Assembly (NCBI GenBank): GCA_008711295.1
Contig: VUYV01000011.1
Coordinates: 4,827,849 to 4,891,848 of the forward strand
DNA: 64,000 nucleotides
Direction: 5' to 3'
From: Anarhynchus alexandrinus
Lineage: Eukaryota; Chordata; Aves; Charadriiformes; Charadriidae
Shown: positions 49,345 to 60,130 of the stretch, piece after piece
Numbering within the stretch: position 1 is the stretch's first letter
Layout of the letters: every line of letters starts with the position of its first letter
The notes under the pieces: generated by a model
The model's database searches: none
What the model saw: the letters and a program-made list of their open reading frames with translations, nothing else
Told to the model about the DNA's origin: nothing
Program-made: the position numbers and the translations under genes

Positions 49345-49711
49345 TGCACACAAACACCCCATTTATTATTTGACACCAAAAATCACAGTCTTGGAAAGAG
49401 TCAAGCTCCCTGCAAAAATAAATAGTCACATTTTTCAAGCGAGGGGCCTGGGTGAGCAGGTTCTTGCTGGCCGGCAGCACAAGCTGCCCTGAGCCCATGG
49501 GGTCTGGTGTGTGGGGGGGGTGTGAAGTCCCACCTGGGGCAGTGCAAGGGGCAGCCCCCACACACACACCAGGGCATCGTCACATAATGGGAATTGGGGA
49601 GGGGGTTTCAGCTGGGGGGTCCCAACCTGCTCCTCAGCACCCAGGGAGAAGGCACAGCAGACGGAGCAGCCGTGTCCGTCTCCTCTGTGTCCGTGCTGTG
49701 GGCAATGGGGG
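49345..49711 (-). other. Prominin gene 3' UTR
   Basis: From the TAG to about 20 bases beyond the AATAAA. A CA/GT-type run lies near 49560. The end is inferred. Confidence 0.75.
49362..49367 (-). terminator. Prominin poly(A) signal AATAAA
   Basis: Canonical hexamer on the minus strand in GTCAAATAATAAATGGGG, followed by a GTGTTTGTGTGCACTG G/T-rich element. Confidence 0.85.
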
Positions 49712-49763
49712 CTAATACCTCGTGGACGGACGGGGGATTTTGTAGAAGTTGAATGCGGGTGGC
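49712..49763 (-). CDS. Prominin exon 24, coding part and stop
   Basis: Completes Met758 and codes 759-774, [16 protein letters not shown], then TAG at 49714-49712. Acceptor TTGCAG preceded by a good pyrimidine tract. Gives a cytoplasmic tail of about 36 residues, shorter than in prominin-1. Confidence 0.85.
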
Positions 49764-52700
49764 CTGCAAAACCAAAGTCACCTATGTCACCCACAGCCAC
49801 AGAGGGGAGCAAGGGCCAGCCCAGGATGCGCTGGGATGGCCAAACATCGTGCCACCCCCATCACCCAGCACCCCAGGAAAGAAGGTATGGAGACCCCCCA
49901 CACACACCCCACCAGCTCGGGGGAGGCTGGGAGCAGCAGCACCCCCAAACTTAGGAGTGTGGGAACATGATGGGGGGACCCCAGAACAGTCTATGCTGTA
50001 CAGGTCCCACCTTCCCAGTCCTCCCCTGGTACCAACACCCGCCTTGGCCTGCACTTGCCCTGTTCCCCTCCTCGCCCCCCTCCCTCTGTGCCCTGTCCCC
50101 CCACATGCCACAGAAGCTGCCCCCCCACCCCATGGAGGGACCTGGCACTACTACTTACATCTCCAAGGCTTCATCCCTGGAGGGGAGAAAAAAGAGATGA
50201 CAGTGTCAGTGGGGCAACAAGATGACTCCTGGGACAGCCCAGCATCTCCCGGTGGGACAAGGTCTCCCCCGGGGCACACAAGGAGGACGCAGGAGGCTGC
50301 AGGGGGCTATGGTCCCCTCCATCCCAGCTGCCCCATCTGGACACAGAGCACAGGCTCCTACAGCCCCCCCGAACGTTGCTGACCCCAGAGCATCACTGCT
50401 CCTTCCCTGGGGCAGGCGGAGCTGGTCCCCACACTCCCCCGCTCAGTGGCACACAGCTCCCCCGTGCCACGATTTCAGTTCCCCCAAGTTTTTCTGGCAG
50501 CTGAGCTCTCGTCTCCAGCCAGCTCAGCCGTCGGCTGCAGGGGGAAGTGAAAGGCGCCAGGGCCACCACTGGGGACCCCGGGCATGCTGCGGGCAGGCCA
50601 CAGCCCGGCTCAGTGCAGCGTCCCGCACACACCACGTACAACCCCAGCACGGATCCCAGGAGAGCCGGGGCACGGAGCGAGGAGGAGTGGGGCAGGCAGG
50701 GGGAGGAAGGCTGGCTGGGGTCGCGATGGGCACAGGGGTGCTGCAAACCCCGGCTCCCCCAGGCAGCTGCAACCCTGGAGCAGAGGGGTGGCAGCGGGGT
50801 GGCAGCGGGGGGCTGGAGCAGGGGAACCCCCAGCAGACTGTCCGCACCGCAGGGCCCAGCTGTAGCCCTCAGCAGTTTTGGAAATCCAACTGGAAACCGC
50901 TCACTACCCTCAGGGGTCACAGCTGCACTGGCGGTGGCGATGCCAGAGGTCCCCAGAGGAACAGGGAAAGAGCCCCAGAGGGCTGGGGGGCAGCCCCGGG
51001 GTGCCGGCGGCCATGGGTGTGCGAGCGAGCACTGCACCCTCGTGGCAACGCCGCCAACCGCGCAGCGTGTCGCGTTCTGCGCAGCATCCAGCTGTGCAGT
51101 GCACAAAAAATGGTGCAAAGCGGAGCGAGTGAGGTGGCAGACCCCCGAGCCAGGCTGGGGGCTGCGGCCCTGCCGGGCTCCTTCCTCCGAGGGGGGTCAC
51201 ATGCACCTTCGGCTGCCCAAAGCAGGGTTGCAGAGCAGGCAGAGCCAGGATCTTCTCCAAAACATCTCCATTCTTGGAGGCTGAAAAGTCCCAAGCCACC
51301 TCCCTGGTCCCCCCCAGCCCGTGTCACTGTAGGATCAGTCCCACAGGCTGCCGTGGGGCACATGAAGGGGCGGTTTGCAGTGCGCGGGGGGGACCCCAGA
51401 CCCAGTGTGGTTGCAGGGGGTGAGGAGCTCCTCACCTGTAGACATCAGCAATGTCCATGCGGCGGTAAAACTTGGCAAGTCTGACGGCCAGGATGATGCT
51501 GGGCAGCAGGAAGATGGTGCACCAGCCCAGGCTGAACCAGAAGGCGTTCTGGGTGTGGGGGGAGAGCCATCAGGGCCCAGACAGCGACTGAGAGAGCCTC
51601 TTTTGCTCCCAGGTCCCCCCAGAGACCATCCACCCACCCCTTCTCGCATCCTGGCTTTTGCTCTTAGCCACAGCAATCCACCAGGGAGATGCTGAGCCCT
51701 GCTTGCTCAGGACAGAGATGGGTACCCCTCATCCTATGCATGAAGGGGACAAGGTGACCTCATTGCCACCCCACACACACGTCACCCCACACCCCGCTGC
51801 CTAACTCACCAGAGAGTCCAGGATGTAGTTGCAGGTGATGGCCTCCATGTTATCCAGGGTCTGAGCTATGGGCTTGCAACGTGCCACATCTTCCGTCAGC
51901 TGGGGACATGGTATGGACAGGACATGTCAGTGTCCTCAAAATGCTGCAGCTTGTCCTCCCTTTCCCTCTACCCCACTGAGGAAGGCTCAACTCACCCTGC
52001 TCTTGGCCCAGGAGATGTAGGTCTCAAATAAGTCCAACAGCTCCTCCAGGAAGGCCCATGTCTCCTGGGGGCAGGCAAGCAGAGAGTGGAGATGCCCGCA
52101 GCCCACTCCATGTCCCCTCCATGTCAAGATCAAGGCTGTCAGACCCCATCAACCCAGCAGAAATGGGGCTGCAAGCCCCACCTGGGACCCTTGCCTGGGG
52201 TGCCATAAGGGGAGGGGGCACACAGGGGTACAGGGGACCTCTGGGGAAGACAACAGGGCAGGACAAGCAGCCAGACATTGCTTGGCATCCCTGCACAGAG
52301 GAAGGTCTTGGCGTGGGGGTCTGGTCACATCCCCACCATGTGGCCCAGCAGCAGGGCAAGGCGAACTTACATTCTTGATGATGTTTGGTGTCTCCCTCTC
52401 CAGAAACTCCTGGGTTTTGCTGGCTTTGTCCAGCGCAATATCTGTCTGTGTCTGGGGCGAAAGGTGCTCTCAGCAGTGTGATGGGGGACGTGGGGTGCCC
52501 GCATCTCCCCCACCCTGCCTGACAGCAATCTCTGGGGCACAATGTCTCTGAGCTGTGGTGTCCCCAGCAGTCACATGCTGGTGGTGGCTCGGGTGGAGGG
52601 AGCCTGCACCTGGCCGGGTCCATGGAGCAGGCCCCCTCCCTCTGTCCCATGAGCAGCTCCTACGGTGTATACCTGGGGAGTCCCACAGCAGCCACAAGCG

Positions 52701-55700
52701 CCCCAGACTGCAGGCTAGCCCCCACCATCTCCACTGCAGGACCTCGAGGGTGCTTTGCAGGGTGCCCCAGACTGGGGTGCATTCAGGAGCCCCCCTTGTG
52801 CAGCTTACCTTGAGCAGGTCACCCCCGCTCTGCACCGAGTGGATGTTCTCCTTCAGGCTTTGCTGGAGATGGAAAGGGGGGGGGCGGGTCAGAGGCGCAG
52901 ACCCCACGGCTCAGCCAAGACCCCACCAGCAGGCTCTGAGCTCTGGGGGAGCCCAAGCCAGCACCCCCAGGACCTTCTCCACCCCGGCATTGCTCACCAG
53001 CAGCCCAGTGAAGCTCATCTTCATCTCCTTGTCCAGCTCCCTCAGATTGTGAGCACCAGCCTTCAGTTCCTCTTTCACGTTCACATCCTGGAGGAGCTGC
53101 AGTCAGCAGTGTTCCCTGGCAGGGGGTCCCTGCCCCACCACAGCCACCTGATGGGGGGCCGGGCTGGAGAAAAGCGCTGGGCAAGAGTGAAGGGCCTCGC
53201 CTCCCCTCAGCACCCAGGCAGGTCTGCGGAGGAGCCCCCGCAGCCAGTGGCTTTGGGGACAGGGTGGCCGTGGCCCCAGGGTGCCATGGTCTCTCACCGC
53301 TTTGTCTGCCAGCTGCTCCAGCTTTGTGGCCAAATCCAGGAGGCTTCCCTTGGTCATGTTCTGTTCCAGCTGGAAAAAGCGGAGACAGAGCCATAAGAAT
53401 GGGGAATGGGGCTCACCGGGCGGCTGTACCCCATCCCTGCAGGGCAGAGTGGAGCCAGGGCCTCCTGGGTGGAGGAGGTGACCGGTTGCCCCAAGGGTTG
53501 ACATGGATGGCAGGTGACACCCTGGGAGCCTGTGGTGGGACTCCCACAGCAGCAAAGGGGAGGGAGCAATGGACCCCCTCAACACACATCTGGACACACC
53601 TCCCCATCCCAACACCAGGCTGCCCCCAGCCCACCTGCTCCAGGGTGTGGGTGAAGTTGGGGGGCTGCCCAGCCCAGCTGGCGTTCAGCAGCAAGTCTCT
53701 CTGGCTCTGGCTGAGGAGGGTGATGGGGCTCAGGGTGATGTTCAACTTCTCAAAGGCCGTGGAGATCTCTTCTGTGTACTGCCAGAGCGAGGAGAGCCGT
53801 GATGGGGCACAACGCCAGCTCCTCACTGTCCCCTCAGTGCCAGCCCTGTGCCCCCAGCTCTGCCCCCCAGACCATGGCACCCCGGCACTCACCTGGCTGA
53901 TGTTCAAGAGCTCATCCAGGGACACGCTCTGGTCCAGGTGCAGCGTTTGCCACAGGGCAGCGTCTTGCTGGCACTGCCTGCAGGAGGGGGGCACAGGGCT
54001 GAAAATGGGCAGGCGAGGGCCACCCCATCCCAGGAGCATGTCCTCACCCACGCAGGTAAGTCACACCTCACTCCTTCCCTGGCATTGGTACCTGCCCACA
54101 GCCAGGACAAGCTGCCCCCATCCTGGGGAGCATCCGAGGGCACCGAGCAGCTCTACCCCTCCCAAAAGACACAGCGCTGGAACTGGGACCCACCTGTACA
54201 TCTCCGAGAAGTTTGCTGTGCCACCCTCCTGGCCCAGCAGCTCTGACAGGTTGAAGCCAGGGATCAGGCCGGGAGTGTCCAGGAGCTGAGAGCAAGGGAA
54301 GAAATGAAGAAACTAGACACAGTGCAGAGCAGGACACCTGGCAAGAGCATCCCAAACCAGCCAGTGCTGCCTCTGCTCCTCCAACAGCCCTCAGAAAGGT
54401 GGCAGTGGCTCCGTGCAGGGGTATCTCCCCACGGGGAGCTCACCTGGAAGAGCTGCTGGCTGCGCCAGGACTCGCAGACGAGCACGTAGATGTTCCCTCC
54501 CAGCACAAAGGTGATCAGCACCAGCAGCATCAGCAGCCAGGAGAAGATGAAGCTGAAGCCGACCCCTCTGCCAGGACAGAGACACCATCAGCACCTGAGG
54601 CCCCATGCCCCGGTGTTGATGATAGCAGCTCCAGCTCGCAGACCCCAGAGCCTGAACACCCCTTCTCTCCCCCAGCAATGCTGGGAAGCACCACCATTCC
54701 CACAAGCACATCTCCGCTCTGCCTTCGTCCCCCCGGAGCACAGCTGGGCTGTACCCTGGGGCTTCCCCCAGCTTTGCAAGCCACCACCCACCTGTGGGGC
54801 CGCAGGACCATGCACACACTGCCAGGCCCCGGACGGCAAGGGGTGAACAGGCTCCGCTTGAATGCCTTTCACTGGCGCCATGTTCTACCCTTGCCTTTAC
54901 CATCTGCAGTGAGTTGCCATGGGCCAGGTCATTAAGCCATAGTAATTTGATGATTTAGGAGCTTGAGCATCCCCAGGCCAGCCCTGCCCACCCATCCCAT
55001 TGCTCCCACATGCGTCCTCGGCAGCCGAGGGAGCCTCACGCCATGAAGAAGTTCCCGCCGGCATTGGAGAGGCTGCTGCGCTGCGTGGGCAGCGCGCTTT
55101 CCTTCAGCCCCAGGGGCCCCAGCAGCAGCCCAATGACGTTGCAGAGGACCACCAGCAGCACCATGCAGCACAGGAGGACACAGATGCTCCACCTGGGGCA
55201 AGAGGAGAGGCAGGAGTCAGACAGCAGGACCTGGCACGGCGAGCAGCGCCCGGCATCCCACCAGCTGCCTTCTTGAGGAGGAAAAAGCCCCCAGGTACCC
55301 TGGCTAAGAAGGGGCACGGGTGGCTGCAAGGCACAGCTCTGGCTACCCTGCACCCACAGCCCCACCACTGAGCAAGCTCCCAGCTCCAGCAACTGGAGGA
55401 TCGAGAGCCTGAGCCTCTCTGGACAAGGGAGCAGGGGGATGCAGCAGCCCCTCGCCTACCTGAGCCCATCCAAGTCGATGATCGGTTCCCTGTATTGCTC
55501 CAGCACCGACGTGGCATTGCCCACAATGGCCCCAACGTTCTCCTCCACATCCCGGAGCGGCAACTGCTCCTGCAAGCTCCTGATCTCCTGCCTGATGAGG
55601 TCCAGCTGGTCCTGGGTCTCTGCAGGGGATGGGGACAGGTTGGTGCTGTGAACTGCTGCCCAGGTCCTGCACAACTGGGGCGGGTGAGCCTGGGGCAGCA

Positions 55701-58700
55701 GGGACTGGGAGAGGATGGGAAGGGGCTGGCTTTGGTCAAGGATGGCATCAGCATGATAGCAAGTGGGGACAGTGGGGTGGCAGCAGGGCAGGTCTCCCAG
55801 CAAGGATGGGATGAGAAGGAAATATGGAGCCCTGGAGAGGGGGAATTCAGCACACGGGGCACAAAGCTCTGCTTACTTGTCACCACGTTCTGGCACTGCT
55901 CTTGCACCTTGGCAGGCGTCGTGTCCAGTGTGCTGTTAACCTGCGTCCAGGGGGGGCACAGCGTACAGCTCACGTCCCTGCTCACAGCCCAGGGCTGAGC
56001 AGCACATCCCCTCCATCCCCAGATCCTGGTGGCACAGGACAGCTGGGCTCCCCCCGGCACCCATCCCTGACCGTGCCAGCGCCCGACAGCAGTGGGGACA
56101 GCGGGTGGGCTCCAGCTGAGGCAGACCTCCGACCAGCACATCCCTCCACGTTACAGCAATTAACTCCTGTTGGGGCTCTTCCCAAGCCACCCCCTCCCAG
56201 CACAGCCCCAGCAGCACCAGGAGCACCCAGCCCTGTGCCTGGGTGCTGGGGAGGGGGCGGGGGGGGGGGGGGGGGGGGGGCGGAATGGGAAAGGGGGGNA
56301 AGGGGCTGCGGGGGGGTCCCTGGCCACGCGCCCTGCCCCTCCTCACCCTGCTGAAGTTGACGCTGAAGGTGAGGCCGTCCAGGGACACGCTGCCGCAGGG
56401 GTGGCCGCACTGCTGCAGGGTCTGGTTGAGGTTGTCCCGCAGGTTGGCCAGCCGCTGGCTGTAGTTGCTCTGCAGCCCCTCGAGGTGCGAGTGAGCACCC
56501 GCGATGCTGCTGAAGGTGGCTGCCAGCGTCTCCATCCCTGGGGAGATAGCGGGGGCTCGAGGCATCGTCCTGCCAGCGCGGTGGGGGCTTGTCCTCACCC
56601 AGCTGAGCCATGGGGACCCATCCAAAAATGCAACGTGGGGACACCCCTCCTCAAAATCCCAGCATTTGCCCCAGGCTGGAGTGGCCAGATGGACCTCCCT
56701 CCCTGGGGCCCTTACCCAGTCCTGCTGGAGCCCCCCCCCAGGCATGCACCTGCCCCAGCATCCCCCCAAATCTCCTCCGAGGCCCTGCTGGCCCTCCAGG
56801 GATGGAGCTGCTACCTTGCAAGAGGCTCTGGAGGGATCCCAGAGCCCCATCGGTGCTGTTCCTGATGCCCAAGATGATCATGCCGCCGAGGTTGGGTCCG
56901 ATGTCTGTGGAGATGGGAGAGACAGTGGTCAATGATGGGATCCCGGCAGTGGAACAGCCCAGGGCTTGCAGGGGAGCTGCCAAAACCACTGACCCCTCCC
57001 CAGGACCCCATCCCACACCCACCCTCCAGGCAAGGTGGGCAGAGGAGACCCCATCCCACCCAGTCAACATCTGTATCACCCTCCCAGAGAGGAGCCTGAA
57101 TGGAGAAAAACAGGAGCTGGAGCCTGGAGGAGCCCCCAAACCCACTCCCTTTAGACATCCCCATGAGAACCAGCCCAGTGGCCCCCAAGGTCAGCAACCA
57201 CCTGCAGCACCCCCAGCCGCCCCCACCTCCCCAGCACCCCCAGGGTGCCTCAGCCCCCCCTCTGCCGCACACCCTCACCCTGGAGGCTGCGGTTGGTGTG
57301 GCCCAGCAGCACATCGCTCTCGTCGATGATAAAATTGATTTGCTGCAGGGACAGAGATGGGGTATCAGTGTGGGGGGGACAAACCCTTCCCCGCCTCCAG
57401 TCCCATCATCACCCTTCCCCAGGGGGGCTCTTTGCCCCCCATCAGGCACCCCAGCTGGGGCGGGGGGACCAGGCGTGCCTTGGGGATGGAGGCCACATAG
57501 GTGCGGACGTTGTCCAGGGTGTTGTTGACATTGGGGAAGGCGCCACACATGGCCTGGGAGAAGCGGGTGTTGCTGATGAAGGCACAGACATCACCAGCCC
57601 TGCAAGGGAAGGGTGGCAGGGTCAGCGCGTGGGGAGCTCCCTCCCGATGCTCCCTCCCAGGACCCACCAAACCCACCCGCCCCGACCCCAGGCTGCAGGG
57701 TCCAGAGCACGCCCTTCCAGAGCATCCCAGCGAGTGCCCTGCACACCCCCAAGGGATCAGAGAGGAGGGACACAGGAAACTGAGGCACGGGGGAGCCCTG
57801 TGCCTGGTGCCCCCACATTTCCCTGCAGCAAAGCTGCTGGGAAGGGTCTGCACCGCGCCAATGTGCAGCCCCCGGGGGCCAGCTCCCCACCGCCACTGCT
57901 TCCTCTCCTTTGTCCCGCCGTGCTGGGATCTGCTCCTGGGAACAATGGCAGCTTCCTGGCACGGCCGCCAAGCGCCGGCGTTTCCACCCGCCCTCGGGTC
58001 CCATCCGGAGCCTCCCGGCCAGCGGACTCACAGGAGGAGAGCTGAGACCAGCAGGACGGAGGCCCATAGCGCCCGGCGCCGGCAGCCCATCCGCCGGCCC
58101 TGCTTCTGGTACATGCGGCCCCCGCAGTTCCCGCAGCAGCGGCAGCAGCAGAAGCAGCATCCCACCAGGGGCACGAGGATGATGAAGAGGAGACCGATGG
58201 CCATGCAGACCAGGAAGCCCAGTTCGTAGAGCAGCAGCTGGGAGAGGAAGAATGAAATGCAGCATAACGCTGGTGCCTCTGAAGGGTCCCCAGCTCTGAG
58301 GGTCCTGTTCAGACCCCCATGGGGCAGGACGGGGTCCCCCCCCAGGGGTTGCACATCTCCCCTTGCTGCTGCCCAGCGCCTGGGGCTCAGCCTCGGAGCA
58401 GCACCCACCAGCATCCCCCAGCCCATGGTGGTCTGGGGCTGCCAGCTCCTTGCCCTGGCTGCCTGCTTACCTCCTGGACTTGCTCCCCGATGGCCTCCTC
58501 ATTCTGGGACTGCCCAAAATCTGCAATCAGTTCTGGGGGACAAGGAGCAGAGACAGCTGTGAGCAGATGCTGGGCCCTGGGGGGTCTCCAAGGAGAGCCC
58601 CATACCCTGCTCACCCCAGAGAGGGGCTCCCAGCACCAGGCATCACCTCCAGCACTGCAGCTCAAAGCAGCTGTGAGTACATGGCATGTTTCTCCCTTCC

Positions 58701-59854
58701 AGCTGGCCCTCCCAGGCCATCGTGTCACACAGCCCTTTTGCACCCAGGAAAAGCGCTGCCAGCCCCCGCGCTCTCAGGGGTCCATGGAGCAAAGGGGTCC
58801 TCGCCCCAGCGGGCACCAGGGGTAGGCTCGGCAGGGGATGCTCCGACAACCACCTTGGCTGCCTTTGGGCTGCTTTCCTGCAGCACTGCCAGCTGGGGTA
58901 AAGTCCCCCTGCCACCCTGCCTCTTTCGGTCTCAAGGCTCGCCCTGCCTGTGCACCATGGCCTCATTACAAGCTGTGCCGACGCACGGTGCTGCGTGATT
59001 GAACCCCGGTATGTGTGTGACATGAGCGAGGCCACAAAGCCATTGCGTTGTTTGCCAGCCACACATTTGCCTGCAGGTCGCTGGTGAGCAGGGGCTGAGC
59101 CCAGCGAAGGAGGAAGCACAAGCGCCAGCAGCCACAGTGGTGCCCTCGGTGGGCAGCCCTTGCGCCGGGGCCATCGAGCAGCCGCAGGGTCCTGGCATCA
59201 CCCATGCTGACTTTGGGGCAGAGCTGTGCCAGCAGCGCATCCCCTCGGAGGTGAAGGAGGGAGGCCAAGCGCTGGCAAGCAGAGCAGTGCGCAGGGGGTG
59301 CCTGCAGCGCTGCCATGCGGGTGCTGGTGCTGGGACACACTGCTTTTGGTGGCCCCAAGTTGGGTCCTGCCTAAGCACACCTTGTCACCTGCAAGCACAG
59401 AGGGGCTGCAAGGCAGGCAAAGGACCCCACAAACTCGCAGGCAGAGTGGGGTTTGCTCTGCACCTTTCGCTGGGGCCTGGGATGAAGATACCTAGAGGGA
59501 GGATGGGGCAGGACTCTGCAAGGTGGCACTGCCACCAAAGCCTGTCCTGGGCCCCACCTGAGACTACTGCACAGTTGGGATGGGACACGGGCAGGACACA
59601 GCTGGCAATCCTCAGAGACCCCCTCCATTTCCCACCCCCCCCCCCCCCTACCCCCCCCCCNGGCTCAGGGTCAACCAAGCAGCTCCCCCACCCCATCGCC
59701 AGCCCCCCACCATCGTCCACCCACCTATGGGCAGGGCGTTGGGCTGCACCAGCCGCAGGAAGCCGTGCGCCATCCCCACCAGGCCCGGCGTGCTGCTCTG
59801 CGGTGCCTCGGGGCCAGGACCGTACATGGGCTGCGACACATTCCCCAGCTCCAT
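49712..59854 (-). CDS. Prominin-family pentaspan membrane glycoprotein (prominin-3 or prominin-1-like)
   Basis: Prominins are cholesterol-binding five-span glycoproteins of microvilli, cilia and photoreceptor discs. Twenty-three coding exons join in one frame of 774 codons (human PROM1 865, PROM2 834). Hydrophobic segments lie at about 71-91, 120-138, 364-388, 413-440 and 715-738. Between the first two is the family's cysteine-rich cytoplasmic turn ([14 protein letters not shown], 91-104). The two large loops (about 139-362 and 441-714) carry many N-glycosylation sequons such as NNT, NST, NAT, NIT, NAS and NFT, and heptad-like helices. [20 protein letters not shown] and [12 protein letters not shown] near the C terminus match prominin-1 FWFGIGKATVFLLP and YYRRMDSEDVY. 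No signal peptide is visible ahead of [10 protein letters not shown], which is unusual. Family assignment is secure, paralogue assignment is not. Confidence 0.95.
50159..50176 (-). CDS. Prominin exon 23, 18-nt microexon
   Basis: Completes Arg752, codes DEALE and two bases of Met758. Acceptor CTCCAG, donor GAGAT|GTAAGT. Phase matches both neighbours, and skipping it would keep the frame. Confidence 0.8.
51436..51548 (-). CDS. Prominin exon 22, fifth membrane span
   Basis: Residues 715-751, [20 protein letters not shown] to DIADVY, plus two bases of Arg752; acceptor CCCAG, donor TACAG|GTGAGG. Ends with the conserved juxtamembrane FYRRMD. Confidence 0.95.
51810..51899 (-). CDS. Prominin exon 21
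   Basis: Residues 685-714, [20 protein letters not shown] to ILDSL, acceptor CCCCAG, donor CTG|GTGAGT, phase 0. [12 protein letters not shown] and CNYILD align with prominin-1 VASCKPVATALD and CSYIID, keeping both cysteines. Confidence 0.95.
51996..52064 (-). CDS. Prominin exon 20
   Basis: Residues 662-684, [20 protein letters not shown] then KSR, acceptor CCCCAG, donor AGG|GTGAGT, phase 0. Confidence 0.9.
52371..52451 (-). CDS. Prominin exon 19
   Basis: Residues 635-661, [20 protein letters not shown] to NIIKN, acceptor CCCCAG, donor AAT|GTAAGT, phase 0. The sequon found at this place in prominin-1 (NNTS) is absent. Confidence 0.9.
52809..52862 (-). CDS. Prominin exon 18
   Basis: Residues 617-634, [18 protein letters not shown], acceptor CTCCAG, donor AAG|GTAAGC, phase 0. 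Aligns with prominin-1 QSLSTLYQSVKIL. Confidence 0.9.
52998..53087 (-). CDS. Prominin exon 17
   Basis: Residues 587-616, [20 protein letters not shown] to FTGLL, donor CTG|GTGAGC, phase 0. I use acceptor CTCCAG; an alternative CTGCAG nine bases earlier would add Leu-Leu-Gln in frame. Confidence 0.85.
53298..53369 (-). CDS. Prominin exon 16
   Basis: Residues 563-586, [20 protein letters not shown] then ADKA, acceptor TTCCAG, donor GCG|GTGAGA, phase 0. Helical, with an NMT sequon. Confidence 0.9.
53635..53778 (-). CDS. Prominin exon 15
   Basis: Residues 515-562, [20 protein letters not shown] to THTLEQ, acceptor TGGCAG, donor CAG|GTGGGC, phase 0. Three sequons (NIT, NAS, NFT). Confidence 0.92.
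53893..53977 (-). CDS. Prominin exon 14
   Basis: Completes Arg486 and codes 487-514, [20 protein letters not shown] to LLNISQ, acceptor CTGCAG, donor CAG|GTGAGT. TLHLD aligns with prominin-1 TLHLQ. Confidence 0.92.
54194..54285 (-). CDS. Prominin exon 13
   Basis: Residues 456-485, [20 protein letters not shown] to FSEMY, plus two bases of Arg486; acceptor TCTCAG, donor TACAG|GTGGGT. LLDTPGL matches prominin-1 VLDTPYL. Sequons NLS and NFS. Confidence 0.92.
54444..54567 (-). CDS. Prominin exon 12, fourth membrane span
   Basis: Completes Ala414 and codes 415-455, [20 protein letters not shown] to SQQLFQ, acceptor TGGCAG, donor CAG|GTGAGC, phase 0. [13 protein letters not shown] matches prominin-1 FVFGANVEKLICE. 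Confidence 0.93.
55040..55192 (-). CDS. Prominin exon 11, third membrane span
   Basis: Completes Arg363 and codes 364-413, [20 protein letters not shown] to GGNFFM, plus two bases of Ala414; acceptor CCCCAG, donor [18 protein letters not shown] matches prominin-1 NTGGVFLM. Confidence 0.92.
55460..55619 (-). CDS. Prominin exon 10
   Basis: Completes Lys310 and codes 311-362, [20 protein letters not shown] to IIDLDGL, plus two bases of Arg363; acceptor CTGCAG, donor CTCAG|GTAGGC. Heptad-like helix ending at the third span. Confidence 0.9.
55877..55940 (-). CDS. Prominin exon 9
   Basis: Residues 289-309, [20 protein letters not shown] then T, plus one base of Lys310; acceptor ACGCAG, donor ACAA|GTAAGC. 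PAKVQEQ matches prominin-1 PDRVQRQ. Confidence 0.9.
56257..56299. repeat. Poly(G) run with an undetermined base
   Basis: An almost pure G tract of more than 20 bases ending near an N at 56299, inside prominin intron 8. Length is unreliable. On either strand it is a G-quadruplex or i-motif candidate. Confidence 0.8.
56347..56537 (-). CDS. Prominin exon 8
   Basis: Completes Gly225 and codes 226-288, [10 protein letters not shown] to VNFSR, acceptor CCCCAG, donor AGG|GTGAGG. Longest coding exon of the 3' two thirds, with sequons NYS, NQT and NFS and a CGHPCG cysteine pair corresponding to the PROM1 loop cysteines. Confidence 0.9.
56815..56904 (-). CDS. Prominin exon 7
   Basis: Completes Asp195 and codes 196-224, [20 protein letters not shown] to QSLLQ, plus one base; acceptor CCACAG, donor CAAG|GTAGCA. 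Contains an NST sequon. Confidence 0.9.
57279..57342 (-). CDS. Prominin exon 6
   Basis: Residues 174-194, [20 protein letters not shown] then Q, plus one base of Asp195; acceptor CTGCAG, donor CAGG|GTGAGG. First extracellular loop. Confidence 0.9.
57479..57599 (-). CDS. Prominin exon 5 (probable GC donor)
   Basis: Completes Leu133 and codes 134-173, [20 protein letters not shown] to VASIPK, acceptor TTGCAG. No consensus GT is available at the expected boundary: the homology ends at AAG|GCACGC, a GC donor. A weak GT nine bases later (57470) would add Ala-Arg-Leu in frame. Confidence 0.85.
58032..58237 (-). CDS. Prominin exon 4, first membrane span and Cys-rich turn
   Basis: Residues 65-132 plus two bases of Leu133, [20 protein letters not shown] to LLVSALL, acceptor TCCCAG, donor TCCT|GTGAGT. 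Twelve cysteines, most in the 91-104 cluster, then a basic [12 protein letters not shown] stretch and the start of the second span. The most diagnostic exon of the family. Confidence 0.95.
58471..58532 (-). CDS. Prominin exon 3
   Basis: Completes Glu44 and codes 45-64, [20 protein letters not shown], acceptor CCCCAG, donor GAG|GTAAGC. Extracellular N-terminal segment just before the first membrane span. Confidence 0.9.
59634..59661. repeat. Poly(C) run ending in an N
   Basis: Near-pure C tract in prominin intron 2 with an N at 59661. It is an assembly weak point and outside any exon. Confidence 0.8.
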
Positions 59855-59875
59855 CGCGGCGGCTCCGGCAGGTGC
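59725..59875 (-). CDS. Prominin exon 2, start codon
   Basis: Acceptor CCCCAG, 21 bases, then ATG at 59854 in context CCGCGATGG. Codes 1-43, [14 protein letters not shown] to VQPNALPI, plus one base. LRLVQPN matches prominin-1 LYVVQPR. The 21 bases before ATG are open in frame (APAGAAA), so an upstream coding exon is possible. Confidence 0.85.
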
Positions 59876-60130
59876 CTGGGGACAGAGAGGGGCTGTCGGT
59901 GTCGTCGGGGTGGAGGGCCACCCAGCCTGCCCTGCCTCTTGATTCCGAGCAGGAAATGCGGGGAGAAAAAAATCAAGCACCTGCCAGGTCCTGCCCGGAA
60001 GGAAAGAGCTGCGGGAGAGCACGGAGGAGGGATGGGGAGTCCCGGGAGCAGCGGGGTGGGGAGACAGTCAGGAGGTGACCACGAGGGACCAGAGGGGCTG
60101 TGGAGGATGAAGTGGAGACGAAGCACTTAC

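Noticed and set aside
50222..51484. 420-codon plus-strand ORF over the 3' end of the prominin gene
   Set aside because: It covers a prominin exon in antisense and reads as low-complexity Gly/Pro/Ser/Arg sequence, as expected from GC-rich DNA.
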